From positions 2,368,501-2,432,500 of the forward strand of contig NZ_BNJF01000001.1 of assembly GCF_016587355.1 (NCBI RefSeq): 64,000 nt of DNA. The letters run 5' to 3'. The position numbers were made by a program, and so were the translations under genes. The stretch comes from Ktedonospora formicarum. GTDB taxonomy: Bacteria > Chloroflexota > Ktedonobacteria > Ktedonobacterales > Ktedonobacteraceae. The notes beneath the pieces are model-generated. The model had not been told where the DNA came from. It searched no databases and worked only from the letters and a program-made list of their open reading frames with translations. This document shows positions 1-8,828 of the stretch, piece after piece (position 1 is the stretch's first letter; each line of letters starts with the position of its first letter).

Positions 1-259
1 TTCTGATTAGATGTTGCAAAATGCATTGCATATTATAGCTCCTCTCCACCTAAAGAACATCATCCCTCTACGCTATCTAGTCTTATATGCTATTCATCCG
101 AAAACCAACACCATTTCCAGAGCTTGTACACTCCAGATTTTCTCAGGAGGATATCACTATCACTGTGCAGGTTCTCAGATAAGATAAAATAGATCAAGCA
201 AGCGGTATATACCACTTCACAACGACTTTCCAACCACAATATACAGGGAGCATACGATC

Positions 260-1009
260 ATGACAAAAACCGCCATCATTACTGGCGGCGTTAAGGGACT
301 GGGCAAAGCAATGGCCTTACACCTGGCGCGGCAAGGATATAATCTGGTTCTCACCTACCATACAGACGAGAGAGCCGCACATGATACTGAGCAGGAATGT
401 AAAAAGGCAGGGGCCAGTGCCACAATGTTGCGCTCGAACGTCGCCAGAAAGCAAGAGGTAGAAGAGCTTTTCAGCCTAGCAAGCAAACAATACGGAAGCA
501 TCGATGTATTGATCAATAATGCGGGACTTAATCGCGACAAGCCTATGCTCGATTTGGAGGAAGAAGACTGGGACCAGGTTGTGGATACGAATATGAAGGG
601 AACATTCCTCTGCTCACAGTACGCCGCGCGCTATATGCTCGAACAGGAGCATGGCGGAAGCATCATCAATATAGCCGCCACCACAGGGATTACCGGGCGC
701 AAAAACGGGTTAAACTATTGCGCCTCCAAAGCGGGCATCCTGGTCATGACGAAATGCCTGGCGATGGAACTAGCTCCCAAAATTCGCGTTAATTGCATTC
801 TTCCAGGCTTCATCCAAACTCAGGAGGTTGAAGAACGTTATGGCACACACGATCCTGAGCGCCTGCGTGCGATCGTTGAAAACATTCCACTTGGGCGCAT
901 TGGACAGCCTGAAGAGATAGCACAGGCCATAGACTTCTTGCTCTCACCGGGAGCAAGCTTCATCAACGGTCAGAAACTTATCATCGACGGCGGTAACTAC
1001 ATGTACTAA
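260..1009 (+). CDS. SDR family oxidoreductase (FabG-like) lacking the catalytic serine
   Basis: A 249-residue short-chain dehydrogenase/reductase with a Rossmann fold, expected to act in the cytosol on a carbonyl or hydroxyl group with NAD(P)(H). The glycine motif TGGVKGLG lies at residues 8-15, NNAG at 86-89, the family Asn at 111, and the YCASK catalytic Tyr153 and Lys157 are present. The residue 13 before the Tyr, normally the catalytic Ser, is Ala140 (INIAATTG where FabG has ISS). The length fits 3-oxoacyl-ACP reductases. The ATG at 260 follows GGGAG at 246-250 with 9-base spacing. No fatty-acid synthesis genes are adjacent, so the substrate is unknown. The SDR family is certain; FabG activity is doubtful because of the missing serine. 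Confidence 0.9.
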   Translation: MTKTAIITGGVKGLGKAMALHLARQGYNLVLTYHTDERAAHDTEQECKKAGASATMLRSNVARKQEVEELFSLASKQYGSIDVLINNAGLNRDKPMLDLEEEDWDQVVDTNMKGTFLCSQYAARYMLEQEHGGSIINIAATTGITGRKNGLNYCASKAGILVMTKCLAMELAPKIRVNCILPGFIQTQEVEERYGTHDPERLRAIVENIPLGRIGQPEEIAQAIDFLLSPGASFINGQKLIIDGGNYMY

Positions 1010-1016
1010 CATAAAA

Positions 1017-1046
1017 TGCAAGGCATCCGAAGATGGACGCCTTGCA
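1017..1046. terminator. Hairpin between convergent genes
   Basis: TGCAAGGCATCC and GGACGCCTTGCA form a 12-bp stem with one G-T pair and a 6-base loop. It starts just after the SDR stop and ends just before the stop of the convergent gene, so it probably terminates both transcripts. The T-tract is weak. Confidence 0.6.
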
Positions 1047-1055
1047 CTCTTACAT

Positions 1056-1541
1056 TTATAAATCAGCCTGGCGCTGCTGTGCCTCCTCGAGCAGGCTCGC
1101 CAGATATTGCAACTTGCTGATGGCATGCTCAACATTGCGCTTATTGCGCTCATATCCATCGGGGGCAAGTTGCTTCGCCCAGGTTTGAATATCTTCTTGC
1201 GATACATCGTACCACTTGGCATCGGCCTGCAAGCGCAAGTACACACGCATCTGTGGATCCTGCTTCTTACGCACAGGGGCGGTAGAAACTTCGCCAGCAC
1301 TCTCGCGCTCATCAGCATCCACAGCCTCCGCAAGCGCAGCCTCTGGATGTAACTCGCTATAGAGCGCCTGCACATCGGAGGTACGGAAGAACGATTCTCG
1401 CCCCACTCCGCGCCGTGCCTTGAGGCGCCCATCCTTTACCCATTGCTCTAACGTTATACGATCTACTCCCAATTGACGTGCAGCCTCTCCTGCGTCAACA
1501 AAGGCAAAACGACCTCCCGGCCCCCCAGGTTTATTCAACAT
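1056..1541 (-). CDS. Excisionase/MerR-type helix-turn-helix protein
   Basis: About 161 residues from the ATG at 1541, which follows a GGGAG ribosome binding site; an upstream in-frame start at 1577 has none. The N-terminal part (about residues 12-60) has the winged helix-turn-helix pattern of excisionase-like domains: AGEAARQLGVDRITLEQWV, then a basic wing and SDVQALY. It is followed by an acidic linker and a helical C-terminal region ending in a Glu/Gln-rich helix that could dimerise. It is a predicted DNA-binding protein with no recognisable target or phage neighbours. It converges on the SDR gene and shares a hairpin with it. Confidence 0.65.
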   Translation of the reverse strand: MLNKPGGPGGRFAFVDAGEAARQLGVDRITLEQWVKDGRLKARRGVGRESFFRTSDVQALYSELHPEAALAEAVDADERESAGEVSTAPVRKKQDPQMRVYLRLQADAKWYDVSQEDIQTWAKQLAPDGYERNKRNVEHAISKLQYLASLLEEAQQRQADL

Positions 1542-2030
1542 ACATTTATTCTCCCATCGCGCAGGTAATCCCAGCATATCCCACGCATTTAAACGAAATC
1601 TTCTCTATTCTCAACAGACGAATAGTAAGCAACAAGAAAGCCCCCACCAAAACACAATTACCCACATCATCGCCACCCTCCTCACCCATTTGGCAGTAGA
1701 CAAAGAGTTAACCTCTTTTGCGACCCATGTCCCCCACTCTTATCATAGCTTATCGGGATTATGAGGTAAGGAGGTGACTAAATGAATGCGCCAGCCACCC
1801 CAATTATAGCGCATACCACCATCAACAAACCTGTCCAAACGGACAATCAAGGATACGCGGAAAGGCCAACTGTAGCACAAGACAAGCATATAAGCATATA
1901 ATATAGCACAAAAGTAATTATCCATAGTATAGTGATATTCATCCATGTTACACTAATTTCACGTATTTCAATACATATGTATTCATTGTAGGATTTCGTC
2001 ATTCAAGTGGAGAGTGGAGGACCATCAGAT
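1542..2030. other. Intergenic, no gene recognised
   Basis: A 490-base divergent spacer between the excisionase-like gene and the histidine kinase, AT-rich near 1880-1990. One DnaA-box-like TTATCCATA lies at about 1919. A 67-codon minus-strand reading frame (1743-1946) has no ribosome binding site and no family pattern, so it is not called. Confidence 0.4.
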
Positions 2031-3245
2031 ATGTGGAGTAATATTCTTCGTACCTGGCCCCGTCTATTTCTACGCCTTCCCTTTACGATACAGTTGCTCA
2101 TCTGCGCACTATGTTTTCTCGCCTGCACTGCGCTCTACTACTATACACTCCCCTTTACACATACTGGCTATATACTTGCGATACCCATGCTTCTCGCGTC
2201 ATGGACCTTTAACAAATATGGCGCTTTCTGCATCTTTACTTGCAACATCATAGCCCTCGTTCTCTACAACACCCTCATTTATCAACAATGGACAGTGACG
2301 CCCACGTACATTTACTCCCTGATCGGGAGCATTGTTGTGCTACTCATCGAGGGATACCTTATGTGTACGCTTCGTAGCATGTTAGACACAACCGAGGAAG
2401 CCCAGCGCAGCGAAGAGGAGGCGCGCACGCAAGCACATGAAGCCAACGAGCGCCTACGCCAGCTTAATCAACTCAAGAATCAATTCATCATCAACGTCAA
2501 TCATGAGCTACGCACGCCACTGACCGCCGCTTATGGATATCTAGAGATGCTTTATCAGCTCCTTCAGCAGACAGGATACCTCACGCGCGAGCTACACGCG
2601 GTCTACCTTAAGAACTCTCTCAACTACTGTGATGAGCTACAACGGCTTGTGAATCACGTTCTGGATACAATGGCTATTGCCAATACCAGAGGAGAGATCG
2701 CGACAGAAAACCTGCAACTTTACCGTATTATACGCGAAGTAATGATACAATTCGCCACACTTTACCAGTGCCATAATCGGCTCCACCTTGACATCTCGCC
2801 ACACGTCTTTGCCCGTGGAAACGCTCATTGCATCCGACATGTACTGTATAATCTTCTCTCTAATGCCCACAAATACTCACCATCACGCAGCCCTATCCTG
2901 GTTTGTGCATACATGGATGGTGAAAAGGTTCGTATAACTGTTAGTGACAAAGGAGCAGGCATTCCCGTTCAGGAACAAACCCTCCTCTTCGATCAGTTTG
3001 TACGCCTACCCCAGAATCTTGCCGGGCCTATTCGTGGCACAGGGCTAGGCCTCTATATCAGCAAACACCTTGTCGAAGCCATGCAAGGGGACATCTGGGT
3101 AGAAAGTCGAGGCATTCCTGGACAAGGCAGCAACTTTCATTTTACCCTCCCCACCATTGCACAAACGCGGCTAAGCCGCACCCCCGCACCCAACACGCCC
3201 ATCCCAGCCACCACGCCAAGCTACAATATAGGGGCTTCCCTTTAG
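2031..3245 (+). CDS. Membrane sensor histidine kinase (orphan)
   Basis: A 404-residue sensor kinase. The start is placed at the ATG at 2031 because GTGGAGG at 2014-2020 sits 10 bases upstream; a GTG at 2007 would place that site inside the gene. About four hydrophobic segments fill residues 12-115, resembling a membrane sensor without a large outer loop, followed by a coiled linker. The HisKA phosphoacceptor box NHELRTPL (His158) is intact, as are the HATPase N box (NLLSNAHKYSP), G1 (DKGAGIP) and G2 (GTGLGLYISK). The tail is Pro/Thr-rich. No response regulator gene is adjacent; the NarL-type regulator at 6.4-7.1 kb is a possible but unproven partner. The stimulus is unknown. Confidence 0.9.
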   Translation: MWSNILRTWPRLFLRLPFTIQLLICALCFLACTALYYYTLPFTHTGYILAIPMLLASWTFNKYGAFCIFTCNIIALVLYNTLIYQQWTVTPTYIYSLIGSIVVLLIEGYLMCTLRSMLDTTEEAQRSEEEARTQAHEANERLRQLNQLKNQFIINVNHELRTPLTAAYGYLEMLYQLLQQTGYLTRELHAVYLKNSLNYCDELQRLVNHVLDTMAIANTRGEIATENLQLYRIIREVMIQFATLYQCHNRLHLDISPHVFARGNAHCIRHVLYNLLSNAHKYSPSRSPILVCAYMDGEKVRITVSDKGAGIPVQEQTLLFDQFVRLPQNLAGPIRGTGLGLYISKHLVEAMQGDIWVESRGIPGQGSNFHFTLPTIAQTRLSRTPAPNTPIPATTPSYNIGASL

Positions 3246-3273
3246 CGCTTCCCTCAACAGACGCAAAATAATG

Positions 3274-3319
3274 GGATCATCTGCAATCACGACTAAAACG
3301 TAGTGATTACAGATGATCC
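3274..3319 (+). terminator. Hairpin after the histidine kinase gene
   Basis: GGATCATCTG pairs with CAGATGATCC and AATCAC with GTGATT around a short loop, 30 bases after the stop. The stem has an interior mismatch and no strong T-tract, so it is a probable rather than certain terminator. Confidence 0.5.
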
Positions 3320-3400
3320 TATAACATTTCTACCCAAACAGCTGTACATAATTCCGCTAATGGCCCGTTGATCATGCTTGATTCAATGCCATATGATGCA

Positions 3401-3985
3401 TCACTCGGCTTCTGTATCTGGTAGGCGATAGAACATCAACAGCGTGCTGCCATAACGCCGCTCATCGCTGAGCACAAGTCGCTGGCATGAAACCGCCGCC
3501 ACGCCTGGACGCTCCTTAGGATGAATCTGAATAATGACTAGTCCCTCATCGGCGACCAGCGGCGAATGATCAAGTATCTCCAAAGCTCGCGCCGCCATCT
3601 CCTGATATTGGGGAGGCGCAACATAGATAATGTCGAAAGCTCTTCGGGTAGTTCCTGGAGTCATGCCCGTTTGAAGAAATTTAAAGGCATCACCTCGAAT
3701 GGTTTCAGCTCTATCAATGAGGCCCGTTATTTGCAAGTTCTCGCGCAGTATACGAAATACCTGGGCATTCATTTCAATGAATGTGGCATGGGCCGCCCCA
3801 CGGCTCAAAGCCTCGATCCCGACATTCCCTACACCTCCGAACAGATCTAGAAAACGAGTTCCACTTATCTCGCCCGAGAGAATATCAAAAAGCGCAGTCT
3901 TGACGCGATCAAGAATTGGACGTGTCCCAATAGTCTTGGGCGATTTTAGACGCTTGCCCTTGGCCTCACCAGTTACTACCCGCAT
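3401..3985 (-). CDS. rsmD: RsmD-family 16S rRNA guanine-N2 methyltransferase
   Basis: 194 residues, the usual RsmD length. The family transfers a methyl group from S-adenosylmethionine to N2 of G966 in 16S rRNA. The N-terminal MRVVTGEAKGKRL, the TRP...RVKTALFDIL segment and the AdoMet-binding DLFGGVGNVGIEALSRG (about residues 47-63) are family hallmarks. The catalytic (D/N)PPY motif reads APPQY (IIYVAPPQY), so the usual acidic or amide residue is Ala and the aromatic residue is shifted by one. This may be a lineage variant or an altered enzyme. Its ATG shares one base with the TAA of the upstream gene, indicating translational coupling. Confidence 0.85.
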   Translation of the reverse strand: MRVVTGEAKGKRLKSPKTIGTRPILDRVKTALFDILSGEISGTRFLDLFGGVGNVGIEALSRGAAHATFIEMNAQVFRILRENLQITGLIDRAETIRGDAFKFLQTGMTPGTTRRAFDIIYVAPPQYQEMAARALEILDHSPLVADEGLVIIQIHPKERPGVAAVSCQRLVLSDERRYGSTLLMFYRLPDTEAE

Positions 3986-4761
3986 TATTGTTCTTCCTCC
4001 AACAGTTGTAAGACGGCCTCAGCCTCAGGAACAAAATCGTCTTCCTTTGCCCAGGTAATCAGAGCCTCATTCTGGTCTAATTTTAGCTTCTTCAGGGTTG
4101 GCACATTCCATATGCCTTCAATTAGCTTCTGAAGCTGTGCCTCGCTGATCTGATCGCCAACCACATTATTCAAAACCTTGAGGCGATGCTCACGCACGAC
4201 TGTCGCCCCTTTGATTTCACGAAGCTGATGTAGTTTATCGTAGGCAAGATGCATCAAAGCGGAAGGAGCACTGGCAGGGCCAATTTCCTCTAAATCAGCA
4301 AGTCCCTCTAGATCCTCTGGTTCAATCTCCTCATCAAAGGTGCGAACTGGACGCCCGCGCTCTGCGGGTGCCATGACCTCCATGATTTTCGCGCCAGGGG
4401 CATGTCCATTCGTCCCCTCAGGCACCAAACGTATTGGCTGATTGGCAATTGCTTGAGCGGATGGGGCGGAGGTAGGCATTGGAGCATCTACATTCGCCAT
4501 ACCGACACGATTCTGTATCTGCGGAGGTTGTGTGTCTACCGAAGGGGCTGTATGTGGGCGCTCACTCGAACGAGCAGGCATAGAGCGCTGACTGGCCTCC
4601 TGCCCTGTCCTCTGCTCTTTATCTAGCAGTTCATGCAAGCGTGCGACTGCTGCGCGACGATTAATGGTAGACAAAGAGCGCACATTCAAATACTGCATCG
4701 CCTCGCGCGACCCAATCCCCCACGTCTCTTTAATATAATGCAGAAAATCGGTCAGATGCAT
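3985..4761 (-). CDS. Unknown protein, C-terminal part of a gene split by a frameshift
   Basis: 258 residues if started at the ATG at 4761, which has no good ribosome binding site. It has a helical N-terminal region (IKETWGIGSREAMQYLNV), a Pro/Ala-rich linker, an acidic stretch (about 140-160) and a helical C-terminal domain ending in EAVLQLLEEEQ. No family is recognised. The same frame remains open upstream of its ATG through a Ser/Gln/Ala-rich linker to about 4918, where it meets the frame of the upstream ORF, so the two are probably one gene of about 413 codons. It overlaps rsmD by one base. Confidence 0.6.
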   Translation of the reverse strand: MHLTDFLHYIKETWGIGSREAMQYLNVRSLSTINRRAAVARLHELLDKEQRTGQEASQRSMPARSSERPHTAPSVDTQPPQIQNRVGMANVDAPMPTSAPSAQAIANQPIRLVPEGTNGHAPGAKIMEVMAPAERGRPVRTFDEEIEPEDLEGLADLEEIGPASAPSALMHLAYDKLHQLREIKGATVVREHRLKVLNNVVGDQISEAQLQKLIEGIWNVPTLKKLKLDQNEALITWAKEDDFVPEAEAVLQLLEEEQ

Positions 4762-5228
4762 ATCGCTGCCCTGATCGCCCGTTGAGGTCGACGTAGTTGG
4801 TAAGGGGCCAATTCCGGCACGACCAGCCGGCGTCGGAACCTCAGCAGCCCCCGATTGAGACGCTGCACTCTCGCGAACCTGTGCGCCTTTGGGAGATGAC
4901 TGCGCACTCGTCTGGGGGCAGGCATTGAAGCAGGCTTCTGCGGAGTTTGAGCAGGGCGTCCACTTTGTGGGGCCTGAATTGATCCCACCAGACCACTCTG
5001 GGCGCGCTGAAATGCCTGATTCGCACTCTTCTCAATCCGACCTATCAACTGTTGCATCCCCTGCTCAGCCTCGTTTAAGAGGCTCTCACGCTCTTCATCG
5101 TTGGCTCCCAGCGGCATAGGCACACCCATCTCAATCGTATGCTTACGCCCCCCGCTGGTAAACTCAGTCGCATAGCGCAACCAGATATGCTCGCGATCTC
5201 CCCTCGGCCTATCCTTCTGACCATCCAT
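4752..5228 (-). CDS. Unknown protein, N-terminal part of a gene split by a frameshift
   Basis: 158 residues as read from the ATG at 5228, which has GGAG 10 bases upstream; an in-frame GTG at 5237 is too close to that site. Residues 1-100 look genuine: WLRYATEFTSGGRKHTIEMG, then a helical acidic segment. After about residue 103 (MPAP) the reading turns into an Arg-rich, low-quality tail. Adding one base in the run of five C on the coding strand (G run at 4914-4918) switches to the frame that continues as QTSAQSSPKGAQ and reads into the downstream ORF. The function is unknown. Confidence 0.6.
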   Translation of the reverse strand: MDGQKDRPRGDREHIWLRYATEFTSGGRKHTIEMGVPMPLGANDEERESLLNEAEQGMQQLIGRIEKSANQAFQRAQSGLVGSIQAPQSGRPAQTPQKPASMPAPRRVRSHLPKAHRFARVQRLNRGLLRFRRRLVVPELAPYQLRRPQRAIRAAICI

Positions 5229-5637
5229 TTTAAGCACTCTCCTGTTTGCCTCTCATTTGCCTGACGAAGCTAGCCCCCGCTCAGGCGGCGTTGGCTAATG
5301 CTTTAAACTCACTATTCTGCCTACTCACTTGACTCGCCCAGATCACCACTAGCACAATTGAACACCATCTGGAGTCAGCATAAGAACTATTATACCAAAA
5401 ACAGGCTTTGTGAGCACTTCTTCTCTCTGTTTCTAGAACATTTGGCGGTTAGCTCTTGAGCAATTCTGCCTTTACTATCTCTAAACTCTTACCAATCCCC
5501 AACAGCAGCCTATTTGGAATTAAGGAGGAAGACATGCACAAGAGCCACAACCGCAACAATCTCACCTTGCCACCCAATGAAGGCTAACATTAAAAGAGGG
5601 AAAAATGAGGTTACATTGTCACTCAGAGCAAGAGAAA
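5229..5637. other. Intergenic with one possible 17-codon ORF
   Basis: About 400 bases upstream of the split gene and downstream of the stress-protein gene. Apart from the short ORF at 5534-5587 no gene or clear terminator is seen. Confidence 0.4.
5534..5587 (+). CDS. Possible 17-residue peptide with a strong ribosome binding site
   Basis: TAAGGAGG at 5521-5528 sits 5 bases before the ATG at 5534. The frame runs MHKSHNRNNLTLPPNEG and stops at TAA 5585-5587. The peptide is hydrophilic with no signal or membrane segment. The near-perfect Shine-Dalgarno sequence is the only evidence. It could instead be a leader peptide or a chance match. Confidence 0.3.
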   Translation: MHKSHNRNNLTLPPNEG

Positions 5638-6222
5638 TTAGAGGTCCTCATGCTCAGGCTCATCTTCATCAGATCTCTCTGCCGGAGGACCAGAAACGCC
5701 ATAGGGGCGCATAGGTGGGGGAGTATTGATTACACCTAACTTGGTGCTGGCATCATACGAGCCATTGGCGCGCATAATCGCCAGGGCATCACCATAGCTA
5801 TCCTCGCCAGCCGTCGTCACTGTCACAACAGTATGTCCTGCCTGCAATTCCTTTTGATAGAAAGCCGCATCTTTTTCGGGAATGCCAATACGCACAAACG
5901 AGCCGATCAAACCACCAGCAGCTGCACCTAGTGCGGCACCACCCAGCGTCGCAGCCAGAATTCCACCCGCGATTGCCGGGCCAATACCAGGAATGAGCAA
6001 AGTCGCGACAGCCCCTAATACACCACCCAATACACTACCCTCCACCATCCCCGTCGTGGTATTGGCAACAGTAGCCTCTGAAAGCCCCTCCAGGCGTGCG
6101 TGTGCGAGATAACCAATCTCATCGTTGCTAAAACCAGCACGCCGAAGCTCATCAATTGCACTCCTGGCTTTCTCCGCTTCTTCAAAGACACCTACCGCAA
6201 CAATCTTCTGCGTCATAGCCAT
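5638..6222 (-). CDS. General stress protein 17M/YflT-like, glycine-zipper protein
   Basis: 194 residues from the ATG at 6222, which follows AAGGAGG by 9 bases; an earlier in-frame start lacks a site. The N-terminal KIVAVGVFEEAEKARSAIDELRRAGF matches the alpha/beta domain of heat- or stress-induced YflT/GSP17M proteins in two adjacent pieces. The centre (about 65-115) is a Gly/Ala-rich hydrophobic stretch with GxxxG repeats like a glycine zipper that may insert in or attach to the membrane. The segment that follows (PEKDAAFYQKELQAG) is also typical of such proteins. The tail is acidic. A stress role is inferred from the family only. Confidence 0.75.
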   Translation of the reverse strand: MAMTQKIVAVGVFEEAEKARSAIDELRRAGFSNDEIGYLAHARLEGLSEATVANTTTGMVEGSVLGGVLGAVATLLIPGIGPAIAGGILAATLGGAALGAAAGGLIGSFVRIGIPEKDAAFYQKELQAGHTVVTVTTAGEDSYGDALAIMRANGSYDASTKLGVINTPPPMRPYGVSGPPAERSDEDEPEHEDL

Positions 6223-6386
6223 TAGCTCAAACCTCCTTCCCAAATACGTGTGTCGCTCAATAATGTCTTGCCTCCATTACGGAAAAACTAAACGTTGAGT
6301 TTCAGCCACACGCCACCACGCACCCACGTCTACACACATCATCTAGAGATGCAGAGTGTCAACTCACATCACGCTCACCACCGCGC

Positions 6387-7070
6387 CTAAAGCGGCCGAA
6401 CACCAGATACTTCAGTGAACTGCACATTCTCCTCAGATTCCCGTGAGGAAACTAGATTGAGACGCGTCGCGTATAGTGCTGCCTGGGTGCGGCTCTGCAC
6501 ACCCAACTTTGCTAAAATATGTCGCACATGCGTCTTCACCGTGTCCTCAACGATATGTAAATGGCGCGCAATATCCTTATTTGAACGCCCCTGAGCCAAC
6601 AAGTTGAGAACATCGGCCTCGCGCTCTGTTAGCGTTTCGGGTAAATGAGGCTCACGCACTTCGTGCAAGAGATACATAGACGCCTGGGCCGAAAACTGTA
6701 CATTTCCCAGCATAACCTCTTTTATCGCATGACACAAATCTTCCGCCATTGTGTCCTTCAACAAATAGCCAACCGCCCCTGCCTTGACTGCATGGATGAC
6801 CATTGAACGCTCAACATGATTGCTCAACATTATGATACGGCATTCAGGGCACAATTTATGAATAGAGGCTGTGGCTGCGATACCATCCATACCAGGCATG
6901 ATAACGTCCATCAAGACGACACTCGGGCGGACTCGTTGTACGAGTTGCAAAGCACTGGCTCCATCACTTGCCTCGCCCACAACTACGATCTCAGGATCCT
7001 CGGCTAGAAAGTGACGTAATCCCTCACGTACCATTCCATGGTCATCCACTATCACTACATTTATCATCAC
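6387..7070 (-). CDS. NarL/FixJ-type response regulator (orphan)
   Basis: 227 residues: a receiver domain (about 3-120) followed by a LuxR-type helix-turn-helix. The acidic pocket is DD at 9-10, the phosphoacceptor is Asp55 (VVLMDVIMPG), the conserved Ser is at 83 and Lys at 105 (YLLKD). The DNA-binding part reads LTEREADVLNLLAQGRSN, then KDIARHLHIVEDTVKTHVRH. A GGAGAG site precedes the ATG. No sensor kinase is adjacent. The next gene upstream is a Ser/Thr kinase, and the nearest histidine kinase is at 2.0-3.2 kb. It is a phosphorylation-controlled transcription regulator with unknown targets. Confidence 0.93.
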   Translation of the reverse strand: MMINVVIVDDHGMVREGLRHFLAEDPEIVVVGEASDGASALQLVQRVRPSVVLMDVIMPGMDGIAATASIHKLCPECRIIMLSNHVERSMVIHAVKAGAVGYLLKDTMAEDLCHAIKEVMLGNVQFSAQASMYLLHEVREPHLPETLTEREADVLNLLAQGRSNKDIARHLHIVEDTVKTHVRHILAKLGVQSRTQAALYATRLNLVSSRESEENVQFTEVSGVRPL

Positions 7071-7499
7071 TTACACTCTCCTACCTCAGAGTGAGATTCA
7101 GTCTTACGCCTTAATCTCTATGCAAATACTCAGGCACATCAACGCTAACGACGATGAAGGTGTTGGTTATCGCAAAAGACCTTACACATCACTCTTTTGT
7201 ATGTTGCCAAAAGCTTACATCCTATCTCCTCCTTTTTCATTCTACCAAGCTAGCGTAAACCAACCCTATAGAGTGAGGCACTCACCCATTTATCTCCTTT
7301 AAATAAAACCGATTTATTACATTCAGCTATTAATGCATAGAAACACGAGACTCCTCGGTCCCAGTTAGACGTCAAAACGTCCGACAATCGATTTCATCGA
7401 GAAGCTAGCTGAGGGCAAATTTTATCTACGAGCGGGGCAGAATAGCACAGAGGGCGACATAACAGAGAATTTCATCCCTAAATACAACATTTTTACATT
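7071..7499. other. Intergenic, nothing recognised
   Basis: About 430 AT-rich bases between the Ser/Thr kinase gene and the response regulator gene, both on the minus strand. It presumably carries the regulator's promoter. A short GACGTCAAAACGTC inverted repeat near 7368 is visible. No gene or RNA is recognised. Confidence 0.4.
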
Positions 7500-8426
7500 T
7501 TAACTATTTTCGCGAGACAGCAGCTTTGTTAAAAGCGAGCGCACATACATAAGGGGGGTACGGTGACGAAAAGCTGGGCAGCACGTAGCCTGTTGGAGAG
7601 CATCCATAAAGGTCGCGATACAGGAGAAGCGGCGGGAAGGTTCTTTTGCCAGTGAGCGTAGAATTACCTGTTCAATCGCATCAGGGATCTCGGGCATAAA
7701 CGCACGCATCCCTTTCGGCTCAGCATATAAATGCTGATGACAGATTTGCGTTGCACTCCCCTGAAAGGGATAATGACCACAAAGCCAGGTATATAACATC
7801 ACACCCAGGGCATATTGATCGCTTGCAGGCTCAGGCCGTCCACGAATCTGCTCAGGAGCGGCATACAGGACCGTACCACGTGGTATCTGTTCATCCCCTA
7901 AGTGTAGACTTTGGGTTACCGATCTGGCCGCTCCAAAGTCGCACAGCCAGGCTTCAAAGTTTGGCCCCAATAAGATATTCTGCGGCTTTACATCTCCATG
8001 AACAATGTCAGCGTCATGAAGATACTGTAGAGCCAACCCCACTTGAAGAACATATGGCAATATAACCTGTAATGTGACTACTCGCTGCTGCGGGAAGTGC
8101 TCATGCAGCGTTCCATGAGGCGCATAATCTATGACCATAAAGGGAATATCTTCCGCTTTGCCAAAGTCGAGGACACGTACGATATGCGTATGGGGGAAAC
8201 AGGCATGCAGTCTTGCCTCAGAGAGCAGCGAGCGCACATCGCTCTCAGTCGCATACCAGGTATTGAGTAGTTTGAGTACAACTTGCGTCTTCAAATAACG
8301 ATGTTCACCCAGGTACAACGTTGCATATCCCCCGCATCGTAAGAGCCGAATCAAGCGGTAACTCCCAAGTTGTTGGATAGTAGTCTGAAGACCAGGAGCG
8401 CTATTAATCTGTGTCGACTTGAGCAT
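7500..8426 (-). CDS. Soluble Ser/Thr protein kinase (PknB-like)
   Basis: 308 residues, essentially one kinase domain (about 20-285) with no membrane segment or sensor domain. The glycine loop (LLRCGGYATLYLG, 28-40) lacks its first canonical Gly, the VAIK-type lysine is Lys52, the catalytic loop is HGDVKPQN (Asp145; HGD in place of HRD) and DFG is at 163-165, followed by the APE motif. Replacement of the HRD arginine suggests activity that does not need activation-loop phosphorylation, or weak activity. The neighbouring gene is an orphan NarL regulator. Substrates are unknown. Confidence 0.92.
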   Translation of the reverse strand: MLKSTQINSAPGLQTTIQQLGSYRLIRLLRCGGYATLYLGEHRYLKTQVVLKLLNTWYATESDVRSLLSEARLHACFPHTHIVRVLDFGKAEDIPFMVIDYAPHGTLHEHFPQQRVVTLQVILPYVLQVGLALQYLHDADIVHGDVKPQNILLGPNFEAWLCDFGAARSVTQSLHLGDEQIPRGTVLYAAPEQIRGRPEPASDQYALGVMLYTWLCGHYPFQGSATQICHQHLYAEPKGMRAFMPEIPDAIEQVILRSLAKEPSRRFSCIATFMDALQQATCCPAFRHRTPLMYVRSLLTKLLSRENS

Positions 8427-8828
8427 AAAAGCGACCCTTTACCACCCGCCAGACAAACTCTGGCGCATTCCTACAATTTGCCCTCCATTCTACAAATACC
8501 GCACGCTAGATGTCATCAACCAAACGAGTGAGATTTTGTTACACTTCACTCTATGCCTGTAAGATAACGCCTCAATACCCAACCCCATTCTGGATCAAGA
8601 AGTATCAGCGAAGATTACCGATATTCTCTCATCCTTGGGAGCCAAAGCAAGTGAAGGATGGTTCTAAATAGGACTAGTGGGTCATAAGCAGGCGCCTTCA
8701 CAGCAAGGTCCTAGACGAGAAGGTGGTCATGCTGTAGGCTGATAACAAAAGATGTTATGTTAGGCGATACTCTTGTCATCGTTTAATACTCATAGATAGG
8801 TTAATTCAACGAGAGTAGGAACTTATAA
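8427..8828. other. Divergent intergenic region, nothing recognised
   Basis: About 400 bases between the start of the Ser/Thr kinase gene (minus) and the ABC transporter gene (plus). It presumably carries both promoters. No gene, hairpin or riboswitch was recognised. Confidence 0.4.

Noticed and set aside
1917..1927. TTATCCATA as a DnaA box marking an origin
   Set aside because: It is a single near-match; no cluster of boxes or AT-rich unwinding array accompanies it.
1743..1946. 67-codon minus-strand frame
   Set aside because: There is no ribosome binding site, no family pattern and an unusual composition in an AT-rich spacer.
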